Source: Paracoccus marinaquae
GTDB lineage: Bacteria; Pseudomonadota; Alphaproteobacteria; Rhodobacterales; Rhodobacteraceae
Length of the DNA: 45,992 nucleotides
Assembly: GCF_018860165.1 (NCBI RefSeq)
Contig: NZ_JAHKNG010000029.1
Location: forward strand, 1 to 45,992
Reading direction: 5' to 3'
Shown: piece after piece, positions 18,886 through 27,780 of the stretch
How the letters are laid out: each line of letters begins with the position of its first letter
Numbering within the stretch: the stretch's first letter is position 1
Translations under genes and position numbers: made by a program
Notes under the pieces: model-generated
Database searches by the model: none
Seen by the model: only the letters and a program-made list of their open reading frames with translations
What the model was told of the DNA's origin: nothing

Positions 18886-18916
18886 TTGACAATGTCATCT
18901 AATATATTAGTGTATG
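18886..18916 (+). promoter_or_regulatory. Promoter -35 and GntR operator C before the IlvD2 unit
   Basis: A consensus TTGACA at 18886-18891 is followed by TAATATATTAGTGTATG at 18900-18916, which matches operator B at 13 of 17 positions and shares the core ATATATTAGT exactly. The operator occupies the spacer and the expected -10 position (AGTGTA at 18909-18914 is 17 bases from the -35). It controls the unit starting with the short leader ORF at 18959; the divergent EamA gene may be affected too. Confidence 0.6.
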
Positions 18917-18958
18917 TGCAAGTCAAGCGGGCATACGCCGCGATTCTTCGGGGGGAGC

Positions 18959-19032
18959 ATGGACACCAGACTTGCCTTTCATGCCCCGGACTCGGCTGCG
19001 CCGCTTTCCTCTGCCTTCATCGGACGGTTGCC

Positions 19033-19036
<4 letters not shown>
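18959..19036 (+). CDS. Putative 25-residue leader peptide coupled to the IlvD2 start
   Basis: ATG 18959 is preceded by GGGGGGAG, the strongest ribosome-binding site in this unit. The ORF encodes 25 residues starting MDTRLAFHAPDS and ending FIGRLP. Its TGA overlaps the ATG of the dehydratase gene (ATGA at 19033-19036). The dehydratase ATG has only CGGACGG nearby and no good site of its own, so its translation probably depends on ribosomes ending here. The peptide resembles nothing known and has no run of a single amino acid that would suggest classic attenuation. Confidence 0.5.
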
Positions 19037-20766
<1,730 letters not shown>

Positions 20767-20774
20767 GGCATATC

Positions 20775-21500
20775 ATGACCGAACACACCCTTTCCGACGA
20801 AACCCGCGCCAAGCTGAAAAAGGTGTCCACCGCGTCGATCGCGACGGCGCTTTACAAGCGTGGTCTGCGCAACCAGTTCATTCAGGGCGTCGTGCCCGTC
20901 GCCCCCAAGGACGAGAACATGGTCGGGCCGGCCTTTACCCTGCGCTATATTCCCGCGCGCGAGGATCGCAACCCGATCACCGTGTTCCGCAACCCCGATC
21001 ACCCGCAGCGTGTCGCCGTCGAAACCTGCCCGGCGGGCCATGTCCTGGTGATGGATGGCCGCAAGGACGCACGGGCTGCCACAGCCGGGTCCATCCTGAT
21101 CACCCGGCTGGCCATGCGCGGCGCGGCGGGTGTGGTCACCGATGCCGGGATGCGCGATGCCGAGGGCATCGGCAAGCTTGACATGCCGGCCTATTACGCC
21201 AAGCCTTCGGCCCCGACCAACCTGACCCTGCACGAGGCGCTGGACATCAATGTTCCGATCTCATGCGGCGACGCGGCGGTGTTTCCGGGCGACGTTCTGG
21301 TCGGCGACAAGGACGGCGTGATGGTCATTCCCGCGCATCTGGCCGGTGAGATCGCCGACGAATGCACCGGCATGGAGAGCTTTGAGGATTTCGTTCTGGA
21401 AGAGGTTCTTGGCGGCGCCGCGATCATCGGCCTCTACCCCTGCACGAAGGACGAGAACCAGCAGAAATACGACGCCTGGCGCAGGAAGACCGGCCGCTGA
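20775..21500 (+). CDS. RraA-family protein (HMG/CHA aldolase or keto-acid decarboxylase type)
   Basis: A 241-residue member of the RraA/MenG-like fold. The metal- and substrate-binding elements are present: GVVTDAGMRDAEGI (Arg and Asp of the RD motif) and GDVLVGDKDGVMVIP. Proteins of this family in catabolic operons usually act as divalent-metal aldolases or oxaloacetate decarboxylases on 4-hydroxy-4-methyl/carboxy-2-oxo acids, not as RNase E regulators. The C-terminal tail GLYPCTKDENQQKYDAWRRKTGR is longer than in the small RraA proteins. Second gene of the IlvD2 unit, so it likely acts on a keto-deoxy acid formed by that dehydratase. Confidence 0.8.
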   Translation: MTEHTLSDETRAKLKKVSTASIATALYKRGLRNQFIQGVVPVAPKDENMVGPAFTLRYIPAREDRNPITVFRNPDHPQRVAVETCPAGHVLVMDGRKDARAATAGSILITRLAMRGAAGVVTDAGMRDAEGIGKLDMPAYYAKPSAPTNLTLHEALDINVPISCGDAAVFPGDVLVGDKDGVMVIPAHLAGEIADECTGMESFEDFVLEEVLGGAAIIGLYPCTKDENQQKYDAWRRKTGR

Positions 21501-21638
21501 GCGCCACCGGGGTTCTTATGCCCTGAGCTGTGAAGTCGGCCCCCCTGTCGGTGCATTTCGGCTTGACCTGCGCAATGCTGCGCACGGAATGGCAAGCGGC
21601 GGCCGGCCTTGGTGGCGGGGGACACTCGCGCCGGCCCG

Positions 21639-21679
21639 GTTTTCTGCAACCGGGCCTTTCGGTCCGCGTTGCAGAAAAC
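21639..21679. terminator. Long hairpin between convergent genes
   Basis: GTTTTCTGCAAC (21639-21650) and GTTGCAGAAAAC (21668-21679) are perfect 12-base inverted repeats. Inside them CGGGCC and GGTCCG pair around a UUUC loop, giving an almost continuous 18-bp stem with one bulged base. It lies between the RraA stop (21500) and the hmgA stop (21718). No U-run follows on either strand, so it may be a bidirectional rho-assisted terminator or a mobile repeat. A third partial copy, TTGCAGAA, lies near 21692. The rest of the 217-base gap shows nothing else. Confidence 0.55.
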
Positions 21680-21717
21680 GGCGCGGGGCGATTGCAGAAG
21701 AACCGCTCGGAGGTGTG

Positions 21718-23073
21718 TCACTTTATGCCAGAGGTGCCGTCGAACTTCTTCTCCAGGCTGTCCCAGCAGTCGATATAGTCGTCCTGCAACGGCGCTTCCT
21801 TGCCTGCAAACTCGGTCAGTTGCTGCGGAAAGCGGGTCTCGAACATGAAGGACATGGTGTTGTCCAGCTTTTCGGGCTTCAGATCGGCATTGCTGGCGCC
21901 CTCGAAGGCTTCGCGGTCCGGTCCGTGCGGCAGCATCATGTTATGCAGCGACATGCCGCCCGGCACGAAGCCGTGCGGCTTGGCGTCGTACTGGCCGTAG
22001 ATGTTGCCCATCAGTTCGGACATGATGTTCTTGTGATACCAGGGCGGGCGGAAGGTGTTTTCCATCACCATCCAGCGCTCGCGGAACAGCACGAAGTCGA
22101 TATTGGCCGTCCCCGGCACACCGGAAGGGGCGGTCAGCACAGTGAAGATCGAGGGGTCGGGATGGTCGAACAGGATCGCCCCGACCGGGCAGTAATTGCG
22201 CAGATCGTATTTGTAGGCGGTGTAGTTGCCGTGCCAGGCCACCACGTCCAGCGGGCTTTGCGCGATCTTCGTCTCGTGGAACTGGCCGCACCACTTGACG
22301 GTCACGGTCGAGGGCGCCTCGCGATCCTCGAAGGCGGCGACGGGGGCCTTGAAGTCGCGCGGATTGGCCATGCAGTTGGCGCCGATCGGGCCGCGGCCGG
22401 GCAGTTCGAACTTCTGGCCGTAATTCTCGCAGACAAAGCCGCGGGCCGGGCCTTCCAGAACCTCGACCCGGTAGACCATGCCGCGCGGGATGATGGCGAT
22501 TTCCTTGGGTTCAAGGTCGATGATGCCCAGTTCGGTCGCAAAGCGCAGACGGCCCTCCTGCGGGACGACCAGCAATTCGCTGTCGGCCGAGAAGAAATAT
22601 TCGTCCTTCATCGACTCGGTCACCAGATAGATATGTGCGGCCATGCCGACCTGCGTGTTCACATCGCCCGCCGTGGTCATGGTGCGCATGCCGGTGATCC
22701 AGTTCAGCTTTTCCCCGGTCTGCGGCACCGGGTCCCAGCGATACTGGCCGAGGCTGGTCACGTCGGGCAGCACATTGGGGGCCGATTTCCAGTAAGGCAC
22801 GTCGATCTTCTTGTAGCGGGTCGAGTGCTTGACGCTGGGGCGGATGCGATAGCACCAGGTTCGCTCGGGCGGATTGGCGGTGAAGGCGGTGCCCGACAAC
22901 TGTTCGCCATAAAGGCCATAGTTGCATTTCTGGGGTGAGTTCATGCCCTGCGGCAGTGCGCCCGGCAGTGCCTCGGTTTCGAAATCATTGCCAAAACCGG
23001 GCATGTAGCCTTCGTGGGTGCCGATGCTGCTGGTGGCGCGGACCATGCCGCGCGGAAGATCATGGGTGGTCAT
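21718..23073 (-). CDS. hmgA: Homogentisate 1,2-dioxygenase
   Basis: A 451-residue ring-cleaving dioxygenase that converts homogentisate to maleylacetoacetate. The iron ligands are visible in [15 protein letters not shown] (His and Glu) and [11 protein letters not shown] (second His), matching the His-Glu-His set of the human enzyme. The N-terminal [19 protein letters not shown] is highly conserved. ATG 23073 has AAGGAGGAG upstream; a longer ORF upstream is not conserved. It is monocistronic and divergent from a MarR regulator. Its promoter, TTGACA (23148-23143) and TATGGT (23124-23119), carries MarR-type operators in the spacer and just past the -10. Confidence 0.96.
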   Translation of the reverse strand: MTTHDLPRGMVRATSSIGTHEGYMPGFGNDFETEALPGALPQGMNSPQKCNYGLYGEQLSGTAFTANPPERTWCYRIRPSVKHSTRYKKIDVPYWKSAPNVLPDVTSLGQYRWDPVPQTGEKLNWITGMRTMTTAGDVNTQVGMAAHIYLVTESMKDEYFFSADSELLVVPQEGRLRFATELGIIDLEPKEIAIIPRGMVYRVEVLEGPARGFVCENYGQKFELPGRGPIGANCMANPRDFKAPVAAFEDREAPSTVTVKWCGQFHETKIAQSPLDVVAWHGNYTAYKYDLRNYCPVGAILFDHPDPSIFTVLTAPSGVPGTANIDFVLFRERWMVMENTFRPPWYHKNIMSELMGNIYGQYDAKPHGFVPGGMSLHNMMLPHGPDREAFEGASNADLKPEKLDNTMSFMFETRFPQQLTEFAGKEAPLQDDYIDCWDSLEKKFDGTSGIK

Positions 23074-23103
23074 CGAGGCTCCTCCTTCCCGGGACGGAAT
23101 TTC

Positions 23104-23148
23104 ATTTCTTGTGCAACGACCATACCGTTGCAATAGCAACAATGTCAA
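23104..23148 (-). promoter_or_regulatory. hmgA promoter with two MarR-type operators
   Basis: On the minus strand TTGACA (23148-23143) and TATGGT (23124-23119) are 18 bases apart. The spacer holds the perfect palindrome GTTGC-AATA-GCAAC (23127-23140). Two bases past the -10 is GTTGC-ACAA-GAAAT (minus strand, 23117-23104), a hybrid site with one GTTGC half and one GAAA-type half. This layout suggests repression by the divergent MarR protein, released by homogentisate or a related acid; binding itself is inferred. Confidence 0.7.
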
Positions 23149-23176
23149 TCGACATTCCCTCAGGCGTGACGTTTTT

Positions 23177-23190
23177 GTTGCGGCGGCAAC
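23177..23190 (+). promoter_or_regulatory. MarR-type operator near the marR start
   Basis: GTTGC-GGCG-GCAAC is a second perfect copy of the operator; its centre is 50 bp from the copy at 23127-23140, close to five helical turns. It lies 37 bases before the MarR start and would give autoregulation. Confidence 0.7.
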
Positions 23191-23227
23191 GAGATTGTGA
23201 TGCTCTTTCAGGGACAAGGAGAGAGGC

Positions 23228-23653
23228 ATGTCGTTCGATCTGGATGAGTTCCTGCCCTACCGCCTCAGCGTGGCGGCCGCGCAGATCAGCCGCCGATTCG
23301 CGGCACGCTATGAGGCCGAGGCCGGGCTGACCATTCCGGAATGGCGGGTGCTGGCGCATCTGGGCCGATCCGGTGCCGTCAGTGTGCGCGACATCAATAT
23401 CCGCGTGAATCTGGACAAGTCGATGGTCAGCCGGGCGGCGACGCGGCTGGAAGAGGCCGGGATGGTCCGAAAGTCGGAACATGAGACCGACCGCCGGCTG
23501 ATCGTGCTGGAACTGACCGATGAGGGCCGCGCGCTGATGCGGCGGCTGGGCCGCATCGCCGAGGAGTTCCAGGCCGAGTTGCTGGCAGATCTCGGCCCCG
23601 AGGCCGCGACACTGGATCGGGCATTGCGCCGCCTGATCGCGCCCGATCGCTGA
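23228..23653 (+). CDS. MarR-family regulator next to hmgA (HmgR-like)
   Basis: A 141-residue winged-helix regulator. The recognition region reads [28 protein letters not shown] and the wing contains [17 protein letters not shown]; flanking helices form the dimer interface. AAGGAG lies upstream of the start. It is divergent from hmgA with two perfect GTTGC-N4-GCAAC palindromes between, so it is the likely regulator of homogentisate breakdown. Its paralogue lies tail to tail with it, the two stop codons abutting (TGA then TTA). Confidence 0.88.
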   Translation: MSFDLDEFLPYRLSVAAAQISRRFAARYEAEAGLTIPEWRVLAHLGRSGAVSVRDINIRVNLDKSMVSRAATRLEEAGMVRKSEHETDRRLIVLELTDEGRALMRRLGRIAEEFQAELLADLGPEAATLDRALRRLIAPDR

Positions 23654-24148
23654 TTACCTGCCCCGCCCGGGGACGGGGTCAGCGGCTTGCGACCGGCCAT
23701 CCTGTCCGGCCTCTGGCTGCGTCGCCTTTGCGATGGCCCGGTCCAGCGCCTCGATCCCGCGTTCCAGCGCGGCGCGGTCACGGGCCGGCATCGCCTCGAG
23801 GATCCGGGCGGCCTGTACCTCGACATCGCCGAAGGCCTGCCGGAACAGCCGGCGGCCCTCATCGGTGATGGCATAGTTCCGCAAGCGCCGGTCCGAACCC
23901 AGGATGGTGCGGGTAATCAGACCCTTTTCTTCCAGCCGCGTCGCCGCCCGGCTGACCTGAACCTTGTCCAGCGAGGTTCGTTGTGACAATTGCAGCGAAT
24001 CCAGTGACCCGGCATCTTCCAGCAGGAACAACAGCCGCCATTCCTCGCGCGAAAGCCCGTGCTGCCGGCCATAGACCGCCACCAGCTGCCGCGAAAACCG
24101 CTCGGCCACGACCGCCAGCCGGTAGGGAAAGAACGTCTCAATGTGCAT
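23654..24148 (-). CDS. Second MarR-family regulator, paralogue of its neighbour
   Basis: A 164-residue MarR protein sharing the pattern FxPYRLxV, GLxxxEWRxL, [17 protein letters not shown] and DRRLxxxxxTDEGR with the regulator at 23228-23653. The recognition helix differs at TSLDKVQVSRAA versus [12 protein letters not shown]. The C-terminus has an extra polar tail of about 25 residues ending VPGRGR. It lies 127 bases downstream of the TRAP operon on the same strand but has its own upstream palindrome GTTTC-GTCT-GAAAC (24178-24191). It may control the TRAP/fumarylacetoacetase operon or the hydroxylase unit, both of which have sites with GTTTC/GAAA-type halves. Confidence 0.87.
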   Translation of the reverse strand: MHIETFFPYRLAVVAERFSRQLVAVYGRQHGLSREEWRLLFLLEDAGSLDSLQLSQRTSLDKVQVSRAATRLEEKGLITRTILGSDRRLRNYAITDEGRRLFRQAFGDVEVQAARILEAMPARDRAALERGIEALDRAIAKATQPEAGQDGRSQAADPVPGRGR

Positions 24149-24177
24149 GGGTCATCTGCCGGCTAAGGAAATGGATG

Positions 24178-24191
24178 GTTTCGTCTGAAAC
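24178..24191 (-). promoter_or_regulatory. Palindromic operator before the second marR gene
   Basis: GTTTC-GTCT-GAAAC is a perfect palindrome 30 bases before the start of the second MarR gene. It has the same arm length and 4-base spacing as GTTGC-N4-GCAAC near hmgA, with one base changed per arm. Autoregulation by the second MarR protein is the simplest reading. Confidence 0.6.
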
Positions 24192-24237
24192 GGATGCCTT
24201 CCGGGCCGTGGAAAATCAAGCCTCGGGCCATTTGGCA

Positions 24238-24270
24238 GGGCGCCCGCCGAGATGCCGCCCGCGGACGCCC
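24238..24270 (-). terminator. Hairpin after the TRAP operon
   Basis: Read on the minus strand, GGGCGTCCG and CGGGCGCCC pair over 9 positions (one G-U) around a 15-base loop. It starts 6 bases past the stop of the TRAP large permease gene. No U-run follows, so it may reduce rather than stop read-through into the second MarR gene. Confidence 0.45.
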
Positions 24271-24275
24271 GTTCA

Positions 24276-25586
24276 TCAGGTCGCAAGATAGAGCGACAGC
24301 ACCGGCAGCGCGATGATCAGCAGAAGCCGGACGATATCCGCGACCCAGAAGACAAAGACGCCCCGGAAGATCGTCCCCAGCGAGACATCCGGCAGCACCG
24401 AGCGCAGCACGAAGACATTCATGCCGATGGGTGGCGTGATCAGGCTGATCTCGGTCACCACCACCACGATGATGCCGAACCAGATCAGCACCGCATCCGG
24501 ATCCTGCAGGATCTGCAGCCCGAAATCGAGATCCGAGACCAGCGGATAGAAGACCGGCACGGTCAGCAGGATCATCGACAGGCTTTCCAGAAAGCAGCCC
24601 AGCACCATGTAGATCACCACGATCACCAGCAGCACCGCCCATGACGAAAGGCCCAGCTGTTCGACGATGTCGGACAGGCTGTCGGGCAGACCGGCGAAGG
24701 TGACGAAATTGCTGAAGATCTCGGCCCCGATGATGATGGCGAAGATCATCGCCGAGGCGGTCGCGCTGTCCAGAAATGCGGTCCATAGCGCCCCCCGGGT
24801 CATGCCTCCGGTGGCGAAGGCGATCAGCAGGGCGGCGGCGGCGCCCATGCCGGCGGCCTCGATCGGGGTGAAGAAGCCGCCATAGATGCCGGCCATGATG
24901 AAGACGAACAGGCCCAGCACCGCGATCACGCTGATCGCATCGCTGCGGCTCATCGGATGAACCTCGCCGACCTGCGGGGCCAGTTCCGGCTTCAGCCGGA
25001 CGGCGACCATCACCGCCAGCAGATAGCCGATGATGCCAAGGATGCCGGGAATGATGCCGGCCAGGAACAGCTTGCCGATATCCGCCTCGGTCAGCAGGCC
25101 GAAGATGATCAGCACCACCGACGGCGGGATCAGGATCCCCAGCGTTCCCCCGGCCGCGATGGCGCCGGTCGCCAGGCTGTCGGAATAGCCGAAGCGGCGC
25201 ATCGAGGGCATGGTGACCTTGGACATGGTCGCCGCCGTGGCCAGCGAAGATCCGCAGACGGCCGAAAAACCGCCGCAGGACAGCACCGTCGCCATGGCCA
25301 GCCCGCCGCGCATCCGCCCGAAGACCCGGTCGGCGGCCGAGAACAGCCCCTGCGCGATGCCCGATCCGGCCAGCACGTTGCCCATGAAGATGAACAGCGG
25401 CACCACCGACAGCGAATAGTTCAGCCCGGTCTCGAAGACCGCATTGCCGACCATCGCGCCAGCAGGCCCCCAGCCACGCAGCAATCCGAAGCCGACACCG
25501 CCGACAATGGCCATTGCGAAGGCGATGGGGATGCGGATGAAGACCATCGCCAGCAACACGACGAGGGCGATCAGGGAAATGGTCAT
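24276..25586 (-). CDS. TRAP transporter large permease (DctM family)
   Basis: A 436-residue polytopic protein with about twelve hydrophobic segments. Family signatures include FIRIPIAFAMAIVGGVGFG near the N-terminus, LSVVPLFIFMGNVLAGSGIA, GFSAVCGSSLATAATMSKVTMPSM, AGGTLGILIPPSVVLIIFG and the C-terminal ITPPIGMNVFVLRSV. It is the ion-coupled channel subunit for the substrate bound by the DctP protein. Its ATG overlaps the small-permease stop (ATGA). Because the operon begins with fumarylacetoacetase and maleylacetoacetate isomerase, the substrate is probably an aromatic acid feeding homogentisate. Confidence 0.9.
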   Translation of the reverse strand: MTISLIALVVLLAMVFIRIPIAFAMAIVGGVGFGLLRGWGPAGAMVGNAVFETGLNYSLSVVPLFIFMGNVLAGSGIAQGLFSAADRVFGRMRGGLAMATVLSCGGFSAVCGSSLATAATMSKVTMPSMRRFGYSDSLATGAIAAGGTLGILIPPSVVLIIFGLLTEADIGKLFLAGIIPGILGIIGYLLAVMVAVRLKPELAPQVGEVHPMSRSDAISVIAVLGLFVFIMAGIYGGFFTPIEAAGMGAAAALLIAFATGGMTRGALWTAFLDSATASAMIFAIIIGAEIFSNFVTFAGLPDSLSDIVEQLGLSSWAVLLVIVVIYMVLGCFLESLSMILLTVPVFYPLVSDLDFGLQILQDPDAVLIWFGIIVVVVTEISLITPPIGMNVFVLRSVLPDVSLGTIFRGVFVFWVADIVRLLLIIALPVLSLYLAT

Positions 25587-26098
25587 GGGGCCTCCTGGCG
25601 CAGGATCATAGCGAGGGCCGATACCACGCAGCTTGCGGCGCCCAGAAAGGCCAGCGGCGCCATCGGCAGGGCAAGCGACGCGCTGCGCGTGCCCTCTTGC
25701 AACTGGTCCATGCCGATCAGCACCAGACGCCAGGCGAAATAGGCCAGGACCAGCGCTGACGCCGCCCCCGCAAGCCGGCCCAGCAGCAGCTGAAGCGGGC
25801 GCGGAAGCAGATGCAGCGCCAGATCGACCTCGACATGGCCGCCATCGGCGCTGGTCAGCGGCAGCGCCGAGAAGACCAGCGCCGCCAGCAGCATCTGCGT
25901 CAGCTCATAGGCGCCGCCGAAGGGCCGGTTCAGCGCATAGCGCCCGACCACATCGATGCAGGTCACTGCGATCAGCAACAGGATCAGCAGGGCCGAAACT
26001 GCCGCCAGCACGCGATACCAGGCGGTCTGCCGGTGCGGTGTCCGCCCCGGGATCATGTCCGGGGCCGGACCCTCTGGCAACGGGGTCTCAGAGGTCAT
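25583..26098 (-). CDS. TRAP transporter small permease (DctQ family)
   Basis: A 171-residue membrane protein with four hydrophobic segments, including VLAAVSALLILLLIAVTCIDVVGRYALNRPF, the conserved first helix with DVVxRY and the following NRPFGGAYELTQ. The central ADGGHVEVDL is also typical. ATG 26098 overlaps the binding-protein stop as TGATG; a GTG one codon upstream is possible. It connects the binding protein and the large permease. Confidence 0.85.
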   Translation of the reverse strand: MTSETPLPEGPAPDMIPGRTPHRQTAWYRVLAAVSALLILLLIAVTCIDVVGRYALNRPFGGAYELTQMLLAALVFSALPLTSADGGHVEVDLALHLLPRPLQLLLGRLAGAASALVLAYFAWRLVLIGMDQLQEGTRSASLALPMAPLAFLGAASCVVSALAMILRQEAP

Positions 26099-27099
26099 CA
26101 CATCTGAATCCCGGTCATGCCGCGGAACTCGGCCAGCGCGGCCATGCCGTCATAGCCGTCGCCAAGCCCGTCCGACCATGCCTGTTCCAGCTTGCCGGCG
26201 GCCGCCTTGAGGGCCGAGACCACGGCGTCCGGGGCCTGGTAGAAATCGACCTTGTCGCCGATTTCCCCTTGCGCGGTCGTGTCGGCGTCATTCCAGGCCT
26301 TGCCCACGCGCTCGGCGAAGGCTTCGCCTGAAATCGCGTCGATCGCGGCGCGGTCCGCCTCGGACAGGCTTTCCCACTTGTCCTCGTTGACGACGAAGAA
26401 CCAGGTGGTGTTGTAGATGCCGCCCGGCACGGTCATCGAATACTTGATGTCATCGACCAGGTTGAAGGCGGTCATCGCCTCATAGGTGAAGGTCACCCCG
26501 TCGATCACGCCACGCGACAGCTTTTCGTAAACCTCGGTCGAGGACATGAACAGAGGCGTCGCGCCAAGCGCCGTGACCAGATCGCCCACATAGCCGCCGG
26601 GCACCCGCAGCTTCAGCCCCTGCATGTCGGCGGTGGTCTCGATCTTGCGGACATTGTTGTGCAAGAGCCCGGGCCCGTGCATGAACAGGCCCAGCAGATG
26701 CGTGCCCTCATGTTCCGCCGCGGCATCCAGCTGGCCGCCATAGATCGACCAGTAGGCCGTGGAATTGGCGATGGCATCGTCGCCGAGGAAGCTGAACTGT
26801 CCCAGCCGCGCGCGGGTAAAGCGGTCGTCCTCGGTGAAGGAATGCAGGCCATAGGTCACATCGGCGATGCCGTCGCGGGCCATGTCGAAATGCGCCGGCG
26901 GGCTGCCCAGCGGCTTGCCCATGATCCGCACGGTGACGCGGCCCTCGGTGACCTTCTCGACCTCTTCGGCCCAGGGCTCGAAGGCGTTGATGACGATCGG
27001 ATGTTTGGGCGGCAGCCAGGACGACATGATCAGTTCCTGCGCCATCAGCGGGGTGCCCGACAGCAGCAGGCCGGCAAGCGCAAGTTTCAGTGATTTCAT
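26098..27099 (-). CDS. TRAP transporter substrate-binding protein (DctP family)
   Basis: A 333-residue periplasmic binding protein. The signal peptide is MKSLKLALAGLLLSGTPLMAQ. The DctP fold is shown by NAFEPWAEEVEKVTEGRVTVRI, the arginine segment MQGLKLRVPGGYVGDLVTALGATP that grips the substrate carboxylate, and the SRGVIDGVTFTYEAMTAF segment. AGGGAGAGAG lies upstream. It starts 26 bases after the isomerase stop, so it belongs to the fumarylacetoacetase operon, and probably captures an aromatic carboxylate. Confidence 0.9.
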   Translation of the reverse strand: MKSLKLALAGLLLSGTPLMAQELIMSSWLPPKHPIVINAFEPWAEEVEKVTEGRVTVRIMGKPLGSPPAHFDMARDGIADVTYGLHSFTEDDRFTRARLGQFSFLGDDAIANSTAYWSIYGGQLDAAAEHEGTHLLGLFMHGPGLLHNNVRKIETTADMQGLKLRVPGGYVGDLVTALGATPLFMSSTEVYEKLSRGVIDGVTFTYEAMTAFNLVDDIKYSMTVPGGIYNTTWFFVVNEDKWESLSEADRAAIDAISGEAFAERVGKAWNDADTTAQGEIGDKVDFYQAPDAVVSALKAAAGKLEQAWSDGLGDGYDGMAALAEFRGMTGIQM

Positions 27100-27125
27100 C
27101 TTCTCTCTCCCTGAAGGTTCTTCGT

Positions 27126-27770
27126 CTAACGCAAAGGGTCGAAATTATCCGGATGCGCCGCAGCAAAGGCCGGATGGTTCCGGCAGGCCACGGCCACGGC
27201 CGAGATGCGGGGCAGATGGCCGACATCGACGCCCCAGCGGCTGGCGTTGTAAAGCTGTGGCATCAGCGTGCAGTCGGCCATGCCGGGGGCGTCGCCCAGA
27301 CAGAACCGCCCCGAGAAACCGGGATGATCCAGCATTGCCTCGATCGCGGTCAGGCCGGTGGCGATGTTGTCCCGGTTCCATGTCGTGCGTGCCTCGGCAC
27401 CCGCCAGTTGCTCGACCCGGGACAGGATGGCCAGGTTCGAGATCGGGTGAATCTCGCAGGCCACCGCCAGCGACAGGGCGCGGACATGCGCGCGGGCCGC
27501 GGGTTCCGCGGGCAGAAGCGGCGGCTCGGGCCGCGTCTCCTCAAGATATTCGAGGATCGCCAGCGATTGCGTCAGCACCAGCCCGTCGATGTCCAGCGCC
27601 GGCACCAGTCCCTGCGGGTTCAGCGTCAGATGCGCGGCCCCGCGCTGTGCGCCGGCGACCAGATCGACGGAGACGCGGTCATGGGCGACGCCTTTCAGCG
27701 CCAGTGCGATCCGCACCCGGTAGGAGGCCGAGGACCTCCAGTAATCATGCAGGACGATCCGGTTTCCCAC
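27126..27770 (-). CDS. maiA: Maleylacetoacetate isomerase (zeta-class GST)
   Basis: About 214 residues. Converts maleylacetoacetate to fumarylacetoacetate using glutathione. The active-site segment reads YWRSSASYRVRIALALKG; the usual SSCS has Ala in place of Cys, while the serines are kept. NPQGLVPALDIDG and QSLAILEYLEETRP are family hallmarks, and the C-terminal GDAPGMADCTLMPQLYNA is also typical. No ATG lies in the right place; the GTG at 27770, 11 bases past the upstream stop, fits the normal family length. Second gene of the operon. Confidence 0.9.
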   Translation of the reverse strand: MGNRIVLHDYWRSSASYRVRIALALKGVAHDRVSVDLVAGAQRGAAHLTLNPQGLVPALDIDGLVLTQSLAILEYLEETRPEPPLLPAEPAARAHVRALSLAVACEIHPISNLAILSRVEQLAGAEARTTWNRDNIATGLTAIEAMLDHPGFSGRFCLGDAPGMADCTLMPQLYNASRWGVDVGHLPRISAVAVACRNHPAFAAAHPDNFDPLR

Positions 27771-27780
27771 GCCGCCGCAC

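Noticed and set aside
18886..19032. An N-terminal extension of the second IlvD protein back to 18886
   Set aside because: It would begin inside the promoter -35 and operator, and the added residues do not occur in the family; the ATG at 19033 matches the family N-terminus.
20775..21500. RraA protein as an RNase E inhibitor
   Set aside because: Its operon position with a sugar-acid dehydratase and its longer C-terminus fit the aldolase/decarboxylase branch of the family better.
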